Translations under genes and position numbers: made by a program
Source of the DNA: Chrysomallon squamiferum
Taxonomy: Eukaryota > Mollusca > Gastropoda > Neomphalida > Peltospiridae
Length of the DNA stretch: 64,000 nucleotides
Direction of reading: 5' to 3'
Assembly: GCA_012295275.1 (NCBI GenBank)
Contig: CM022676.1
Location: 17,750,386-17,814,385 of the forward strand
The notes under the pieces: generated by a model
Told to the model about the DNA's origin: nothing
Database searches by the model: none
What the model saw: only the letters and a program-made list of their open reading frames with translations
Shown here: one piece after another, positions 12,741 through 25,966 of the stretch
Layout of the letters: every line of letters begins with the position of its first letter
Numbering within the stretch: position 1 is the stretch's first letter

Positions 12741-13630
12741 ATACATTACTTCAGAATGCGAACGTCATTATACCAGGCAATTTTATAACTGACATTATAA
12801 ATCTTAGACTTTTTTCATAAGACTAGTTAAACATCTAGTAATTAATCTATTTTTTATTAGTTCAACAAAATTCAGATGATGAAACAGTAATGAAACTGAT
12901 ATCTTTCGTACTGATAAAGTAAGACTATGTCATTTAAATGTCGTCCACGATAGTTCTTATAATTAAAAATATGATATTAGTTTTATATTATTTTCTTATT
13001 TTATTTAGTTATTTATTTTGTATTTACTTATTTATTTTATTGTATTCATTTATTTTTATTTTTATATTATTCATTGTTCAAGAGTTATTGGAAACAAAAA
13101 ATATCTCCCAAAATCTGACCCCGAGAAGATAACTGCATTATACTAAACAGGCTTTATCAGCAAACAATTAAAATACACTGGTCAACGTTAAGTTAGTGGT
13201 CGTATAAAACAAACGTCTTTAACTTTAAGGGATTCTGGTGTTTACAAAAATGTAAGTCTTTACCGTTAAGATAAGGAGAGAATAATCAATTATCGACTTC
13301 CGAGATCGTGGCTCAGCGTTACTTTCCTCCATATTTGAGAGAGCACCACATTCGAGCAGTGTCTTCACTCACTAGACAATCTCAATCACGTTTACGTTAC
13401 TTTGACTAAACTTCTGTGTATTTATTACTGCAGTAGACTTTTCGGATAGTTTATGTGAAGATAAATATAGTAATCAGTGTCCTACGTAGTTCGAGTTAAG
13501 AGATCCTATTTCTCTGTTGTATCGAAGCAAATAGAACATTTAAATATACTTGAAATAATTACAGCATAATGGTCAGTTGGTCAAACGTATAGCAATACAG
13601 CGATAATGTTTTTTATGTTTCTCATTGTAG
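12741..13630. other. Gene-free stretch
   Basis: AT-rich DNA with a T/TTTA-rich tract (12990-13070). No splice-bounded frame seen. A CpG-containing patch at 13290-13400 has no recognised feature. Confidence 0.55.
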
Positions 13631-13735
13631 GTGAAAGCAAATGCTATAACATTTTATACACTGGTTGGAACGGCTGATAGAGCAACAAGGAAGTTAAATA
13701 AGAAGGCAGGGACAAATGAAGAAAGAAAGTACGGA
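13631..13735 (+). other. Dispersed short exon-like element, 'YTLxGT' copy 2
   Basis: After TTTCTCATTGTAG the frame reads VKANAITFYTLVGTADRATR, then a Lys/Glu-rich stretch that stays open into the (TTA)n array at 13796. The sequence before the AG (CAGCGATA-TGTTTTTTAT) is shared with the copy at 43858-43960, so homology extends outside the frame. Protein family unknown. Confidence 0.4.
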
Positions 13736-13795
13736 AGGAAGGAAAAAAGCAAAGAAGGGCGTAAAAGAAGGAAAGGAGGGAAGACACTTTATATT

Positions 13796-13806
13796 ATTAT
13801 TCTATC

Positions 13807-13874
<68 letters not shown>

Positions 13875-13875
13875 G
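13796..13875. repeat. (TTA)n microsatellite
   Basis: About 26 ATT triplets. Confidence 0.96.
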
Positions 13876-13889
13876 ATCATTATCATTAT

Positions 13890-14915
13890 CATTATTATGT
13901 AAGATTTTTCATATTCTCTGGCTTGATATTAAAATATTTACTGATAGTATAGATGGTGCTATAGGATGCCAGAAAATTGAACATGGAGGCCACAAAGAGG
14001 GTAGTAAGAGGATGGCAATACAGGGTAGTATAGCGTTTTGATTTACTTTCATGGGTGTTACAAAGAGGTTTCTCTCTCAACATCAAATTTCACTTATTTC
14101 AGAGATCGATGAGTCGTAGAGGCTAATGCTTATTCATAACATTTTTAAACAACGTTTTATTACTCCAGGACGCTATTCGTTTTCATCTTAAATCAAAACT
14201 AACACCAGCCCTGATTTAAATCTAACTTTAAATAGAACATTTCTGATATCAGTTATGTGGGGCATCAACTCTACATTTCTCCATCTAAACCTATGATTAA
14301 ATGTACCATTAATTTATTTCACACAGTGCAACCATAACACTGATCCCCAATAATTAAAAAAAATATTTATATAAGAATATAAATAAAAAAATAGCTAAAT
14401 AAATAAATAATAAATAAATAGATATATAAGTAAATAAAAAATAATGTAGTCTTATTAGGTTGCATTGTTTACATCTGTGTTATAAAATGGGAATAATAAT
14501 AATAATAATAATGATAATAATATAATGTAATGATAATAATAAAAAAAATATTAAATAAACATATCTATTTAATTTAACTGATTAATGCATGAACAGATGA
14601 ATGAATATTGACTGAAAGAATCAGAAATCAAAAGATTGAAAAGAAAAAAAATAAAAGTAAATATAAATCAATGTATAAAATTAACTTAAAACTGTTCTTC
14701 TATTCGATCCTAATAATTTTGATGGTGTCATAGTATAATACAATTAAACTTTGTTATATTTTATTTATCAGTTAAAGAGTGTTTTAACATATCTTGTTAC
14801 ATACAGTACAGTACAGACCACAACTTTTACAGAATGTGTAGTGATTTAGAGATATTGACAAGAATTCAACCAACGACCTGTCAGTACGAAAATAATAAGA
14901 ACAACAATTATATGT

Positions 14916-14970
<55 letters not shown>

Positions 14971-15094
14971 CATATACATATATATATATATATATGTATG
15001 TATGTATGTATGTATCTGTATAAAAAATTGTGTATACTGTAGATATGTACAGAAATGAGAACAGGTTCCTCCTGGGCGAAAAATAGCTATTAAT
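13890..15094. other. Gene-free stretch
   Basis: No supportable gene. Contains AAAT/AAT-rich patches (14340-14560) and (CA)n-(TA)n at 14914-15015. Confidence 0.55.
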
Positions 15095-16215
<1,121 letters not shown>

Positions 16216-16429
16216 AAAAAACCCAGATTATTTGACTGTGAGGATCTGATACATTAAACAGCGACCTTTATATTAGATTCTAAACGTCTAAGAACACGTT
16301 ATTAATTTATATATATAGTCTCTCTATATACACAAACTGACCATTCATACGTACATATCACTTCCAATGGAGGGTAATTTTCTTTTTAACGTAACTAACG
16401 TGTGTGTGTACGTGTGAGAGAGAAGAGAC

Positions 16430-16524
<95 letters not shown>

Positions 16525-16835
16525 AATAAATAATAGAGCCTCTCTTGACTGTATTTTATAATGTTGTGCTGAGAATAGATCATTTGTGATCAAGTTGTTT
16601 ATTTAATGACGAAGCAAAATTTTTTCGACGTGAACAAGATAAACACGACGCTGAATATCAAAAAAAAAATTGTTCATTTTAGTTGACAACAAGTCAAGCG
16701 GGAAAATATATTTACAGAACGAAAATGTATTCAGAAAAATCTTTCACACCGACAGACAGATCGAGACAGAAAGAGAGAGCAGAGAGACAGAGATAGAAGA
16801 CGAGAGAATGCATTGAATATCAAGAGAGAGATAAT

Positions 16836-16889
<54 letters not shown>

Positions 16890-17620
16890 GCCTTTTTTTA
16901 CGTTCAGAAGGAGAGAGAGAGCAAAACGTTCATTATTAAACATTTATTTACGTTCAAAATTTCAAAATAGTCTGTTCTTAGTTTTTTTTTTTTTTTTTAT
17001 TAATGAAAATATGCACAGAAATATTAAGTATATTTAATAAAATTTGTGTAATGTTCATTCATTTATTATTTTTATTATGTCAAAAAAAATATTTATTTAA
17101 GAGAGAAATATTGTCTGGTTTGCGTTTGAAACTAATTGTAATATTTATTTTCTTTATATAAAATCGTCGGAATAACTTTGTTTTAAAGTCATATACTCCC
17201 ATTGAAGTAAACTGTAACATTGTATATTATATAACACAATTGTTTTTATATCTCTTTGTCAGAAACGAAAAGGAAACATTAAGTTTCAAATAAAATGAAA
17301 CAGATATCTGCTTGGCGTCATCTTAAGTACAATACGTCAATGTTTAATATTTAACCTGTTGAACGGGATTCACCGAATTATCCGCCGCAAAAATATTTCT
17401 CTGAACTGATGAAACATTGGCCGTGTTTTCCGTGTTTAGACTACGCTGTTGCCTAGAAACAAAGCAGCCTGTATGTGACGTCATGTTATCTTAGATGTGC
17501 ATACTCGGGAGTAAGCGCGCAATTCAGTTCAGATTTATTATGTTCGATTTACTGAATCATCGGCGAAGAAATGTCAGATCTTGGATCAAGTTTTCTTGGA
17601 AGTATTTTGCGTGGGGTGTC
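16216..17620. other. Gene-free stretch with two (GA)n arrays
   Basis: (GA)n at 16434-16521 and 16854-16884, a T run at 16981-17000, otherwise AT-rich. CpG-containing DNA with a TGACGTCA motif at 17476-17483 has no recognised exon. Confidence 0.6.
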
Positions 17621-17624
17621 TGTT

Positions 17625-17890
17625 TACATTTTAAACACAAATTAAATACAAAAATAAACGAAGTAAAAATTCATGATAAAAAATACAATTTTATTTATTT
17701 ATCTGATTTCGTTTATATACATCTTACACATAAACAAATAAATAAACAAACAGTTGCAAATTTTCTGTCTAGTACATTTTAAGTATAACATAATTTACTT
17801 ACATGTGTTGTATAAATCTTGACAAAGGAAACTGATAAATAAATTACATAACAGTTCTTATTTCCATGTTAAAAATCAGTAGATACCTAT
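17625..17890 (-). repeat. Inverted fragment of the BTB 3' flank
   Basis: The reverse complement contains blocks found after BTB copies 1-3: ACATG-AAATAAGAACTGTTAT with TTTATTTAT, and a region around AATTTTTACTTCGTTTATTTTTGTATTTAATTTGTG equivalent to 48850-48900 and 58060-58110. The open frame on the plus strand here (17495-17782) is antisense to this element and matches the antisense of 48789-48900. It is not evidence of a gene. Confidence 0.6.
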
Positions 17891-18361
17891 TTAATTTACG
17901 TACATTTTATATATACACACGGGGTGCACGAGATATGTCGGAGAACTCTTCGTAGGAACCGACCTCAGGCGATTTTCGATGCAAGTCAGAATTACAACAG
18001 CCTAAGTCACTTACCTAACCTAAACCACCCTAAAATCATAGGAACATATCAGAAACAGAACTAAACCATAACAAAATAAAAGGGAGCACGTAATAATAGT
18101 ACAGAAAGATGACAAATGAAACTTTTTAATAACGTGTAGATTCACTTCTAATGTATTCACTTTCCTTTAGTTCGACTCTCTGTCATAGGAACAGTCTGCC
18201 TTTGTTTGGAAGACACACTGAAGAATAAAAAGTCCCAAAATAAAACAAACACAAAAGTGAGAGAGCAGATGTAAACAAAACACATGGTACTCAAAGACTG
18301 TATGTTATATATATATATGTTTATTTTTACACACATGGGAGTTATAACTATTTCTGTGTTC

Positions 18362-18365
<4 letters not shown>

Positions 18366-18434
<69 letters not shown>
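18366..18434. repeat. (TA)n microsatellite
   Basis: Pure TA run. Confidence 0.96.
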
Positions 18435-18439
<5 letters not shown>

Positions 18440-18589
18440 GCTTTTAATATTATTTTGTTGTTTATTTAGTTGCAGTCAAAAAAAAAAAAAAGAAAAACTA
18501 GACAACAACAAACCACTTTGATAAAACAGTTGATTTTTGTAGTCTTGCTTTCACTATTTGTAGAAATATGATTCATTGCACAGGTTTTA

Positions 18590-19160
18590 ATATTCACAAA
18601 AAAGTATATATATATTTTTATTACTATTATTATGCGTATCGTTTTTCATTCGTACAATTTAAAAGACACATACTCTCGTCAGTTAAGGTTTCAAATTTAA
18701 GCAAGATTTATTTTTGGCGGGGTGAAGTGTGTTATTTTACACTGTCCATCTACAAACCAGTTGTTGTGTCTTATTAATGTCTTGTTACAGACTGTGACAG
18801 TCATTTTATAAAATTAATTAATTATGTATGCCAACTTAAAAACGTAACACCTTTGTGAAAAAAAAAAAAAACCAGAAAATAATAACAATTCAAAAACTAG
18901 AAATAAAACAAAAATAGTGAGATAAATAACAACGTGTTAAATTAAAATTCTTAGAACACAATTATATATATGTTTTCAAGTTTCTAATGGTACTGACATA
19001 ATATTTAATCTTTTCTTCTCAAAACGATGTAGACAAACAGATTAGAAAGTAGCTGTATTTCTAACAATACTTGGTATGTAATAATTAAGTGTTAGACTGG
19101 GAAATAAATTTAATTTGTCGACTGAGAATAATAACATTTACTGAATTAGATTAGCAACCC
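18590..19160 (-). repeat. Composite repeat, inverted copy of 60180-60640 type
   Basis: The reverse complement carries the order seen at 54400-54870, 52600-53270 and 60150-60640: GTTATTATTCTCAGT, a CACTTAATTATTA block, a block ending in ACAAACTGACTGTGACAGT-like sequence, ACACAACAACTGGTTTGTA-ATGGACAGTGTAAAATAACAC, then TTTAAACTTGAA and GTACGAATGAAAAACGATA. Noncoding. Confidence 0.8.
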
Positions 19161-19434
19161 ATTTTGAATTTATGTGATATTTTTTTTTTTCCAATTTCTT
19201 TTTTTTTTTTTTTTTTTTTTACGTACAATTTTTTTTCTGTAGGGTGTCTCAACCAGTTATTATTATTCTTGTTCTTTTTCTATTGTGTTGTTACTGTTCT
19301 TATTGTTATTATTATAGCTATTATTTCATTATTGTTGTTGTTGTTGTTATTATTAATCCTATTTTCGTTGGTGTTGCTGTAGTTATTGTTATCATTATTA
19401 TTATTACTTCTACTACTACTACTACTACTACTGA

Positions 19435-19770
19435 ATGACGCATTGTATAACATCTTCTATTCACAGATATAAAGGATAGTTTTTGACCGCTTCTGTCGTT
19501 AATACATCCAAACAACAAAACATTATTACTGATATCTCAAAAACATAACTAGATACTATATTGGATACTTCGCCGGTGTTCTGAAGACACGTGTTTTTTT
19601 ATTCAGGATATTACAAATCATAATTCGCGTTTTGTTTGCTGTGCCCGTTCGAGTTAGTTGGATCAAGGGACTGATTCACAATAATCAGAGAGGAGGGGAA
19701 CAGGGCCGGTACTGAGGCTTCAGTGTTTTTAGGATTAGGAACAAAACCATATATTTTTGTGCCATTTTGT
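19435..19770 (-). repeat. CCGGCCCTG interspersed repeat, inverted copy
   Basis: Full-length inverted copy: ACTACTACTACTGAATGACGCATTGTA at one end (tail side with triplet repeats), and AGGGCCGGTACTGAGGCTTC with GAACAAAACCATATATTTTTG at the other. It lies in the same relative position to the 18590-19160 composite as the direct copies do on the right side of the window. Confidence 0.82.
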
Positions 19771-19899
19771 ATTTTTGTTTGTTTGTTTGTTTGTTTATTT
19801 GTTTCTTTCTTTCTTTCTTGTTTCATTTATATCTTTTTTTTATATACTCGATTTTATTTCACTTTTCTAACACTTTGTTACCTATAAACAGAGAGATTT

Positions 19900-20026
19900 G
19901 ACGTTTCCAGTGCTCAAAATAAATATTGTGACGTCATCTTTGTAAAACAGTTTACACTGCAAATGACTTTGAAATATGCACAACTTGAGTTTTAAAGTTA
20001 AAACAATAAGAACATTAAAAACTTCG

Positions 20027-20093
<67 letters not shown>

Positions 20094-20300
20094 GTGTGTG
20101 TATGTTTGTAGATGTTTGTATATGTATACATGCCCTACCTCATTCATACGTGCAAACCAAGAAAAGAAATGTTACATATCACTACACAAATAAAGTATGT
20201 ACTTATTATTGTGATATATTGATTTGATGTCGATAACAAGCAAATGAAACCAGAAATAAATAAAAACTGAATAAATAAATAAAATAAAAATGCTATCAGT
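19900..20300 (-). repeat. Inverted copy of the 51150-51430 / 58430-58850 repeat
   Basis: The reverse complement shares AAATCAATATATCACAATAA, a TTTATTTGTGTAGTGAT-TG-AACAT block and GATGACGTCACAATATTTAT-TTTTACA. A (TA)n array of about 57 bases (20029-20086) interrupts it. Confidence 0.7.
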
Positions 20301-20736
20301 TTAACCTTTAATAAGTGTCTTAGAAAATGTGTTAAGAAATAGTTGATAATATGAAAGCGATTCATGTCGAACATTAAACTTTATTACACACAGTGTCGTG
20401 AGAGAGTGACATTTCATTTTATATCAAAAACAGAGTACAACGATCACTATCTTCACGTGTGTGAAAGTGACTGAAGGAAATGCAGTGTTATTTAAATAAA
20501 TGATTCATGTTCAGAATAGAATCTGTCGCCTGAATTCAGAGAGAGATAAAACCTGTGTGTTTACACTGCTATGTTTGTTAGTTTTCTCTGACTGAATTAC
20601 ATAAGTCTAAAAATATCGTGTTTATAACACTCGTAGCGATTATACAAGAACAGCTGTGTTTAACAGAGACGTGTACTTCAGTGTGTCTGTCCGACTGCGT
20701 GCATAAAATAATACAAGACAATAATAATAAAAATAA

Positions 20737-20768
<32 letters not shown>

Positions 20769-21280
20769 TAACGCCAACAAGAACAACAAAAACGACAATA
20801 ATAATAATAATAATAATCACAACAACAGCTACTACAACAACAACGACATTTACAACAATAATAATACTAATAATAATTATTATCATCATCATCATAATGA
20901 TAATGTCGTTTCAGAGTTGTAAAATTAATATGAACGTCTCACAAGGCTTCTCTAAATCGATATTATTAAGGAATTTATAAATAAATCTAACTCAAATAGG
21001 TCACCGCTAGGTGTCATGGGAAGAAGTTAAAATGATGTGATCTTGAGTCTATAGCACTTATTCTTTTAGAAAATAAAGATAATAAATGACAGTTTCACGC
21101 GTCATAAAACATGATATAGTAAAAGTTCTGTTGACATTTAAGCTGATCTTAGATCTCTGGTTGAAAAGTAGAGAAAAATAGTGAAGAGGATCACACAGAC
21201 AGATAGACTGTAATTCAAATTTGTCTCATATTCGACACAATATAAAATATCATATCAGGTTTTGTTCAAATTATGAACTT
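20300..21280 (+). repeat. Segmental duplication, copy B, cut by the assembly gap
   Basis: Second copy of 15095-16215. It is cut off by the N run at 21281, shortly after the block containing the CACAGACAGATAGACTGTAATTC-like sequence. Its central triplet array is mixed AAT/AAC/ACG, suggesting different expansion histories. Confidence 0.85.
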
Positions 21281-21480
21281 NNNNNNNNNNNNNNNNNNNN
21301 NNNNNNNNNNNNNNNNNNNNNNNNNNNNNNNNNNNNNNNNNNNNNNNNNNNNNNNNNNNNNNNNNNNNNNNNNNNNNNNNNNNNNNNNNNNNNNNNNNNN
21401 NNNNNNNNNNNNNNNNNNNNNNNNNNNNNNNNNNNNNNNNNNNNNNNNNNNNNNNNNNNNNNNNNNNNNNNNNNNNNNNN
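21281..21480. other. Assembly gap of exactly 200 N
   Basis: 200 consecutive N, a fixed-size scaffolding gap whose true size is unknown. Base composition changes sharply across it: microsatellite- and CpG-rich on the left, CpG-poor on the right. Confidence 0.99.
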
Positions 21481-21904
21481 TAGACTGTCTCCTGGGCTGA
21501 TCTGACACTGGATTCTGAAAAAAACACAAATTATTTATATTAATGACCCTGAAAGAATTTATATAAAAAATAAAATAAGACAAAAACTTTTTTTTAAATA
21601 AAAAATAAAAATGATAATACTAATATAATATAAAAATTAATTATGAAGAAACAGCAAACAAATCATATCTGAAAACAATAATAAAAAATAACTATCTGCA
21701 TATCTATTTATTTATATATCTATAGTTAAAGCAAAAAATATATATATATGAAATAAACAATTTTAAGAAAGTGAAAACAACTGTCTTTTAATCTGAATGT
21801 CTCACCTGAATTTATGTTCATATCATGTTCATCTTTTCACACTCAGTGCTTGAAAAACCCACATGTAATGAATGGTCAATTAATTCTGTTGTGTTAATGA
21901 AAAC

Positions 21905-22012
21905 AGCTGAGAATGTAAACCTGTTTTAATGTGATCAGAGAATTCATGAACTTTTTTCTCCAGCACTGCTTCAGTACAGTCAATCTTCAGTAATAACACT
22001 GAAAACAGAAAC
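21905..22012 (-). pseudogene. Unidentified exon-like fragment
   Basis: On the minus strand, after TTTTCAG near 22012, a frame reads LLLKIDCTEAVLEKKVHEFS and ends at an ACAG|GTTTAC donor-like site. The composition looks coding and helical. It could follow the exon at 22370-22562 on the same strand, but the junction phases do not match as they stand. Protein family not recognised. Confidence 0.35.
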
Positions 22013-22369
22013 AGAATTTTAAACATTTTTTTCAAATAAATTCCATTTAATTTAAACAAATATTAATAAGTATAACAACAACAACAAAAATAATAAATCA
22101 AAAACATTATATATATATAAAATAAAATAAATAAAAATTATTTTAAAGACCAAAAGCCAACAAAATATATAAATAAATAGAAAATGTATAAAAATAAAAA
22201 ATAAATTCATGTGAAAACTCTGAGGTGTCTGCAAATGAGTAGTCATGTGTTGTGTTAATCTATTAAAAAAAGTAAAAAATTAGACAGCTTATCTGTCAGT
22301 TGTGTTCTGTATCATTAACATATTAAAACTGTGAGAAAAAATATTACCACTGACAACTGCAGCTGCTGA

Positions 22370-22562
22370 ACTCTGTTTGTGGACTTGAATATGCTAGAAG
22401 CAACCCAACAGAACACAGCAACATCTCTGGGGATGGATTCAAGCTGGGTTCTGTCTGTGATTGGAATTTAGAGCTCACGTCAAATCAAACATTCCTGAAA
22501 CAGACTTGAACAAAGTTTCAATAACTCCATTATCAACCAGCTCCTTTCAAGAACCCCTGTAA
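22370..22562 (-). pseudogene. Unidentified exon with two stops
   Basis: Bounded by TTATTACAG on the upstream side and GTAATA on the downstream side of the minus strand. One frame reads VLERSWLIMELLKLCSSLFQ, then two in-frame stops, then ITDRTQLESIPRDVAVFCWV and onward. It looks like an exon of an alpha-helical protein that has decayed. Not recognised; part of the broken minus-strand series in this block. Confidence 0.4.
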
Positions 22563-23069
22563 TAAATATAAATATTTTTGATTAAATGTAATTATTAATT
22601 TTTATGAACAGTACAACTAAACCAAAATAGGATGTTTATTAAATAAAAAAAATAATAATAAAAAAAAATAAAAATATATTAAACATTAATAAACAGTATT
22701 TTCACCAGTATGAATAGTTTTCCTGCACTGTGAATTAATGTAATTAATACTACATTAGTTTATTTTAATATAAAATCTAAATCCTCAAAATAATAATTAA
22801 ATAAACATAAAACAAATAAAAATGTAAATAAAAACAAAATAACTTACTAATATATATATATATTTTTTTAGTTTATACTATAATATAGTTTGATATTAGG
22901 TGTAAAATAACTGAAGACATTAAACATTTTATAGAATATATATTAATGAAAACAAACTTCAAGAGTAATCTGTTAGTATATTAGTACAAATTTTCTTTTA
23001 CCTAATCACTAAGAACTTTAATTAGATGGTTCTAAATTTTACACTACTGTTACCAGAATATTCTTTGTA

Positions 23070-23475
23070 TGACCAATATGCTGAATCTTCCGTCACAGAG
23101 CTTGTGCACTGCTGAACAAACATCTCCTTGAACTCATTCATTGCTGCACTGGAGACAGCTTTCTCAAAGTCAGTCTAGATAATCTGTGGCTTCAGGTTGA
23201 AGATTTCTTCTGCTTCAATCTTCAACAGTTGTAAGACAGAGTCATACATAGCTTGACTCTTGTTTTGAAGGAGCATGTAAACAAGAGGGTACATGATGTC
23301 CTGGAATTCTGCATAAAGATTGTAAAACCAGTGTGTCATATCACAATCTTTAAAACCTGCTGCAATGAGACCTGATGAATTGTCTCCCTTTTTTCTTAGA
23401 TCATCTGAGAGTACTGGTCATCATGCAGACTGTACCTGTCAGATATAGAACTGCTACCTGTACAAGATATTCATA
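23070..23475 (-). pseudogene. MULE-type (FLYWCH-associated) transposase fragment
   Basis: One minus-strand frame contains DMTHWFYNLYAEF, then YPLVYMLLQNKSQAMYDSVL, a LLKIEAEE segment, LKPQII, and TDFEKAVSSAAMNEF. This matches the MULE transposase core, in which YPLVYALLPNK-x-x-x-Y and TDFEKA are hallmark motifs, the latter carrying a catalytic acidic residue. A TAG stop (complement of 23175-23177) sits directly before TDFEKA, and further stops occur upstream, so it cannot encode an active enzyme. No terminal inverted repeats were identified. The name is based on motifs only. Confidence 0.75.
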
Positions 23476-24017
23476 ATCCTGAAATAATTTACAATTTATT
23501 AATTTCATAAAAAAAAGAGAAAATAAAAGTAAAGAAAAAAACAATAAGTAAATAAAGAAGAAAAAAGAGTAATAATAGTAAAAACAAGAAGAAATATTAT
23601 GCTAATATTAATGTATGATAGTTTCTTTGATTTTGCTTCTGGAGAGAGAAAATGCATCAATTACCACAAAATGCTTAAATAAATGTTTCTTTGTTTAAGA
23701 ATATAAAACAGTTCATTCACTGAAGGCAAGTTTGCATTTGTATGGTTATTGAAACAGAAAAGTATTCAGTAATTTTGTAATATAGTTTTCTAGTCATGAT
23801 TTAAAACCATAAGCTTTTATATCATTTTATTTACATTGTTGTAAAATTACAGTAAACTGAATTTGAATAAAAAGATTTTTAGTTTAAACATTAAAACTTT
23901 GATTTCTAATTAAATGAAATATCATTTCCTAAAAGAGAGGTAATACAGGGAACTATCACAACTAACTTTGCTGCAGAATTAGAAACACAATGACAACATT
24001 TCTAGGAAATCCACTCA

Positions 24018-24130
24018 CATTTCCATCAATGAGGCCAGAGATCTTTCTGTGACATCTTTGAAAAGACCAAGAGGGTTTCCAGGGATGTCCACATAATCAA
24101 TTATTTCATTTGCCTAACTTCTGAGTTCCT
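24018..24130 (-). pseudogene. Unidentified exon-like fragment with one stop
   Basis: Minus strand: after CATCAGTAG the frame reads ELRS-stop-ANEIIDYVDIPGNPLGLF and continues KDVTERSLASLME to a consensus GTGAGT donor. The single in-frame TAG and good splice sites suggest a decayed exon. Family not recognised. Confidence 0.4.
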
Positions 24131-25966
24131 ACTGATGGAAAAGAAAATTAAAATATTCAGTATAATAACAAATTCAGTAATAATATGGAAATATTTTTAC
24201 ATGCAAATAGATTTGTTTCTCTAACATGAAATTATTTATATTCTTGGATTAAAGTATTTTATTAAACATGAAAGGTTTTTAGGTTGTTATGACTTTTTTT
24301 CCCTTTGTAATTTTAAGATTCTAACTTAAGTTAGAAAATGTATATATATCTGCAATTGACTGTTATGTTTTAATTTCAAGGAAGGGTATTAATCATCATT
24401 CAACATTAAATAAAGAAAATACAAACATAATATTGCTTTAATTACAAAACAAGAACACACATAGATACAAGTTAACTATTTAACTTTCACTTTTCTTATA
24501 AATGTAATGAAAAGTAAGTGTAAATTAAAATATTCAAAATAATAAATGAATAAATAAATATTAAAAGAAATAAAAGAAAAGCTAATATTATAATATACTG
24601 CACAAATAATTTAATATTTTTTTTAAAATGAAGATTTAAAATTTGTTTTTTGATATTTATAGAAGCTCAATTTCTGTATTGCAATAATACAACATACTAG
24701 GGGTATAGGAGGTAGAGGAGGGTAAGGAATAACAATAATAACCATAACTCAGGAAGAAAGAAACAAGATGGGTTTCACATCAAACAATTCAATAACAGAC
24801 ACAGTGACACAGAAAGATTAAATATAAAAACTATTGTAAGACTGACATCTCCAAAGAGGAGAAACTGACCCAGGTTGATTATATCAACACTAATGACACT
24901 GAATAAACCATCGGTTCATTTTACTGATATATTTTAGAAAAACAAAGTCATTCTTGTGCATGTACTACTTCTTTGCTGACATCTACATGTTGGAAGATCA
25001 ACTAGGAGTGGCTGTTATTTCTCATCTCACAGATTTCACCTGTTATAAGGCCAGTGAAACAAAACTGTGTGACAAGGTTTTGAGAATGAAAACAAATAAA
25101 CTCATTATGACTATTATAAAATACTTCCAAACTGAAAATGAGAAAACAACAATTTATAAATAAAGTAATGCAGTGCATCAGATAAACACTTTTGTAATAT
25201 TTTTACACTAAATAATACATACTTGACCTGGGACAGTAACATCAAGGACATTTCAGTATTGTTGCCTTATAAAACACCCCACTTCTTAGGGATGGTTCTG
25301 TATATAAAACAGCTGATCCATAAATCATTTAAGAGATTCTTCAGTTCTAATTATATAACTGGAAAGTAATATTTAAACAAAACCAATTAACTTCAGTTTG
25401 GCATTTTCTTCTTAAGCTCAGTTGTTTTCTAACAGGGTTTCAACTTTCTTTCACAGAAATACATTAATATCTAGTAGATTCCCTGATGGGCATGATTCCA
25501 TTTTTTCTAATCCTGGGATTATAGAAATGAACAAGAAATATCCTAAAAATACTAGCATATGAAAATTAACATACATATAAAATGCAATGTGGTAACCTTG
25601 AACTTCTGTAATCTCCACCAATTTTTACAGGTAGCACAGAAATACTACTACTTTTGTCAGTTACAAAGAAATGACCTAGACATGCATAACAATGAAAATA
25701 CTAACATAAACATAGCAAAAAGTGTGATTTTATAAATGTGGTATTACCCTACATTTTAACATTTTATTCCATATTGTAGCATTTATCTTTTAATTAATCT
25801 GTATTGAATAATAACAACAACTACAACAACACCATCAGTAATAATAATAATAATAATAATAAAGCAGTGTACTTCTATGTATTCACTTATAATGACATGT
25901 GGTCCAGGATTACCAAAGTCTCAGTTTACCTCTAATCACATAAAACACACAGTTTTGTAAGTAGTC

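Noticed and set aside
17495-17782. 95-codon frame resembling an antisense frame at 48789-49094
   Set aside because: Both are opposite-strand readings of the BTB 3' flank repeat, with no splice signals or domain.
24954-25163. 69-codon plus-strand frame in the CpG-poor block
   Set aside because: No recognisable domain, no splice or start context; coding-like exons in this block are all on the other strand.
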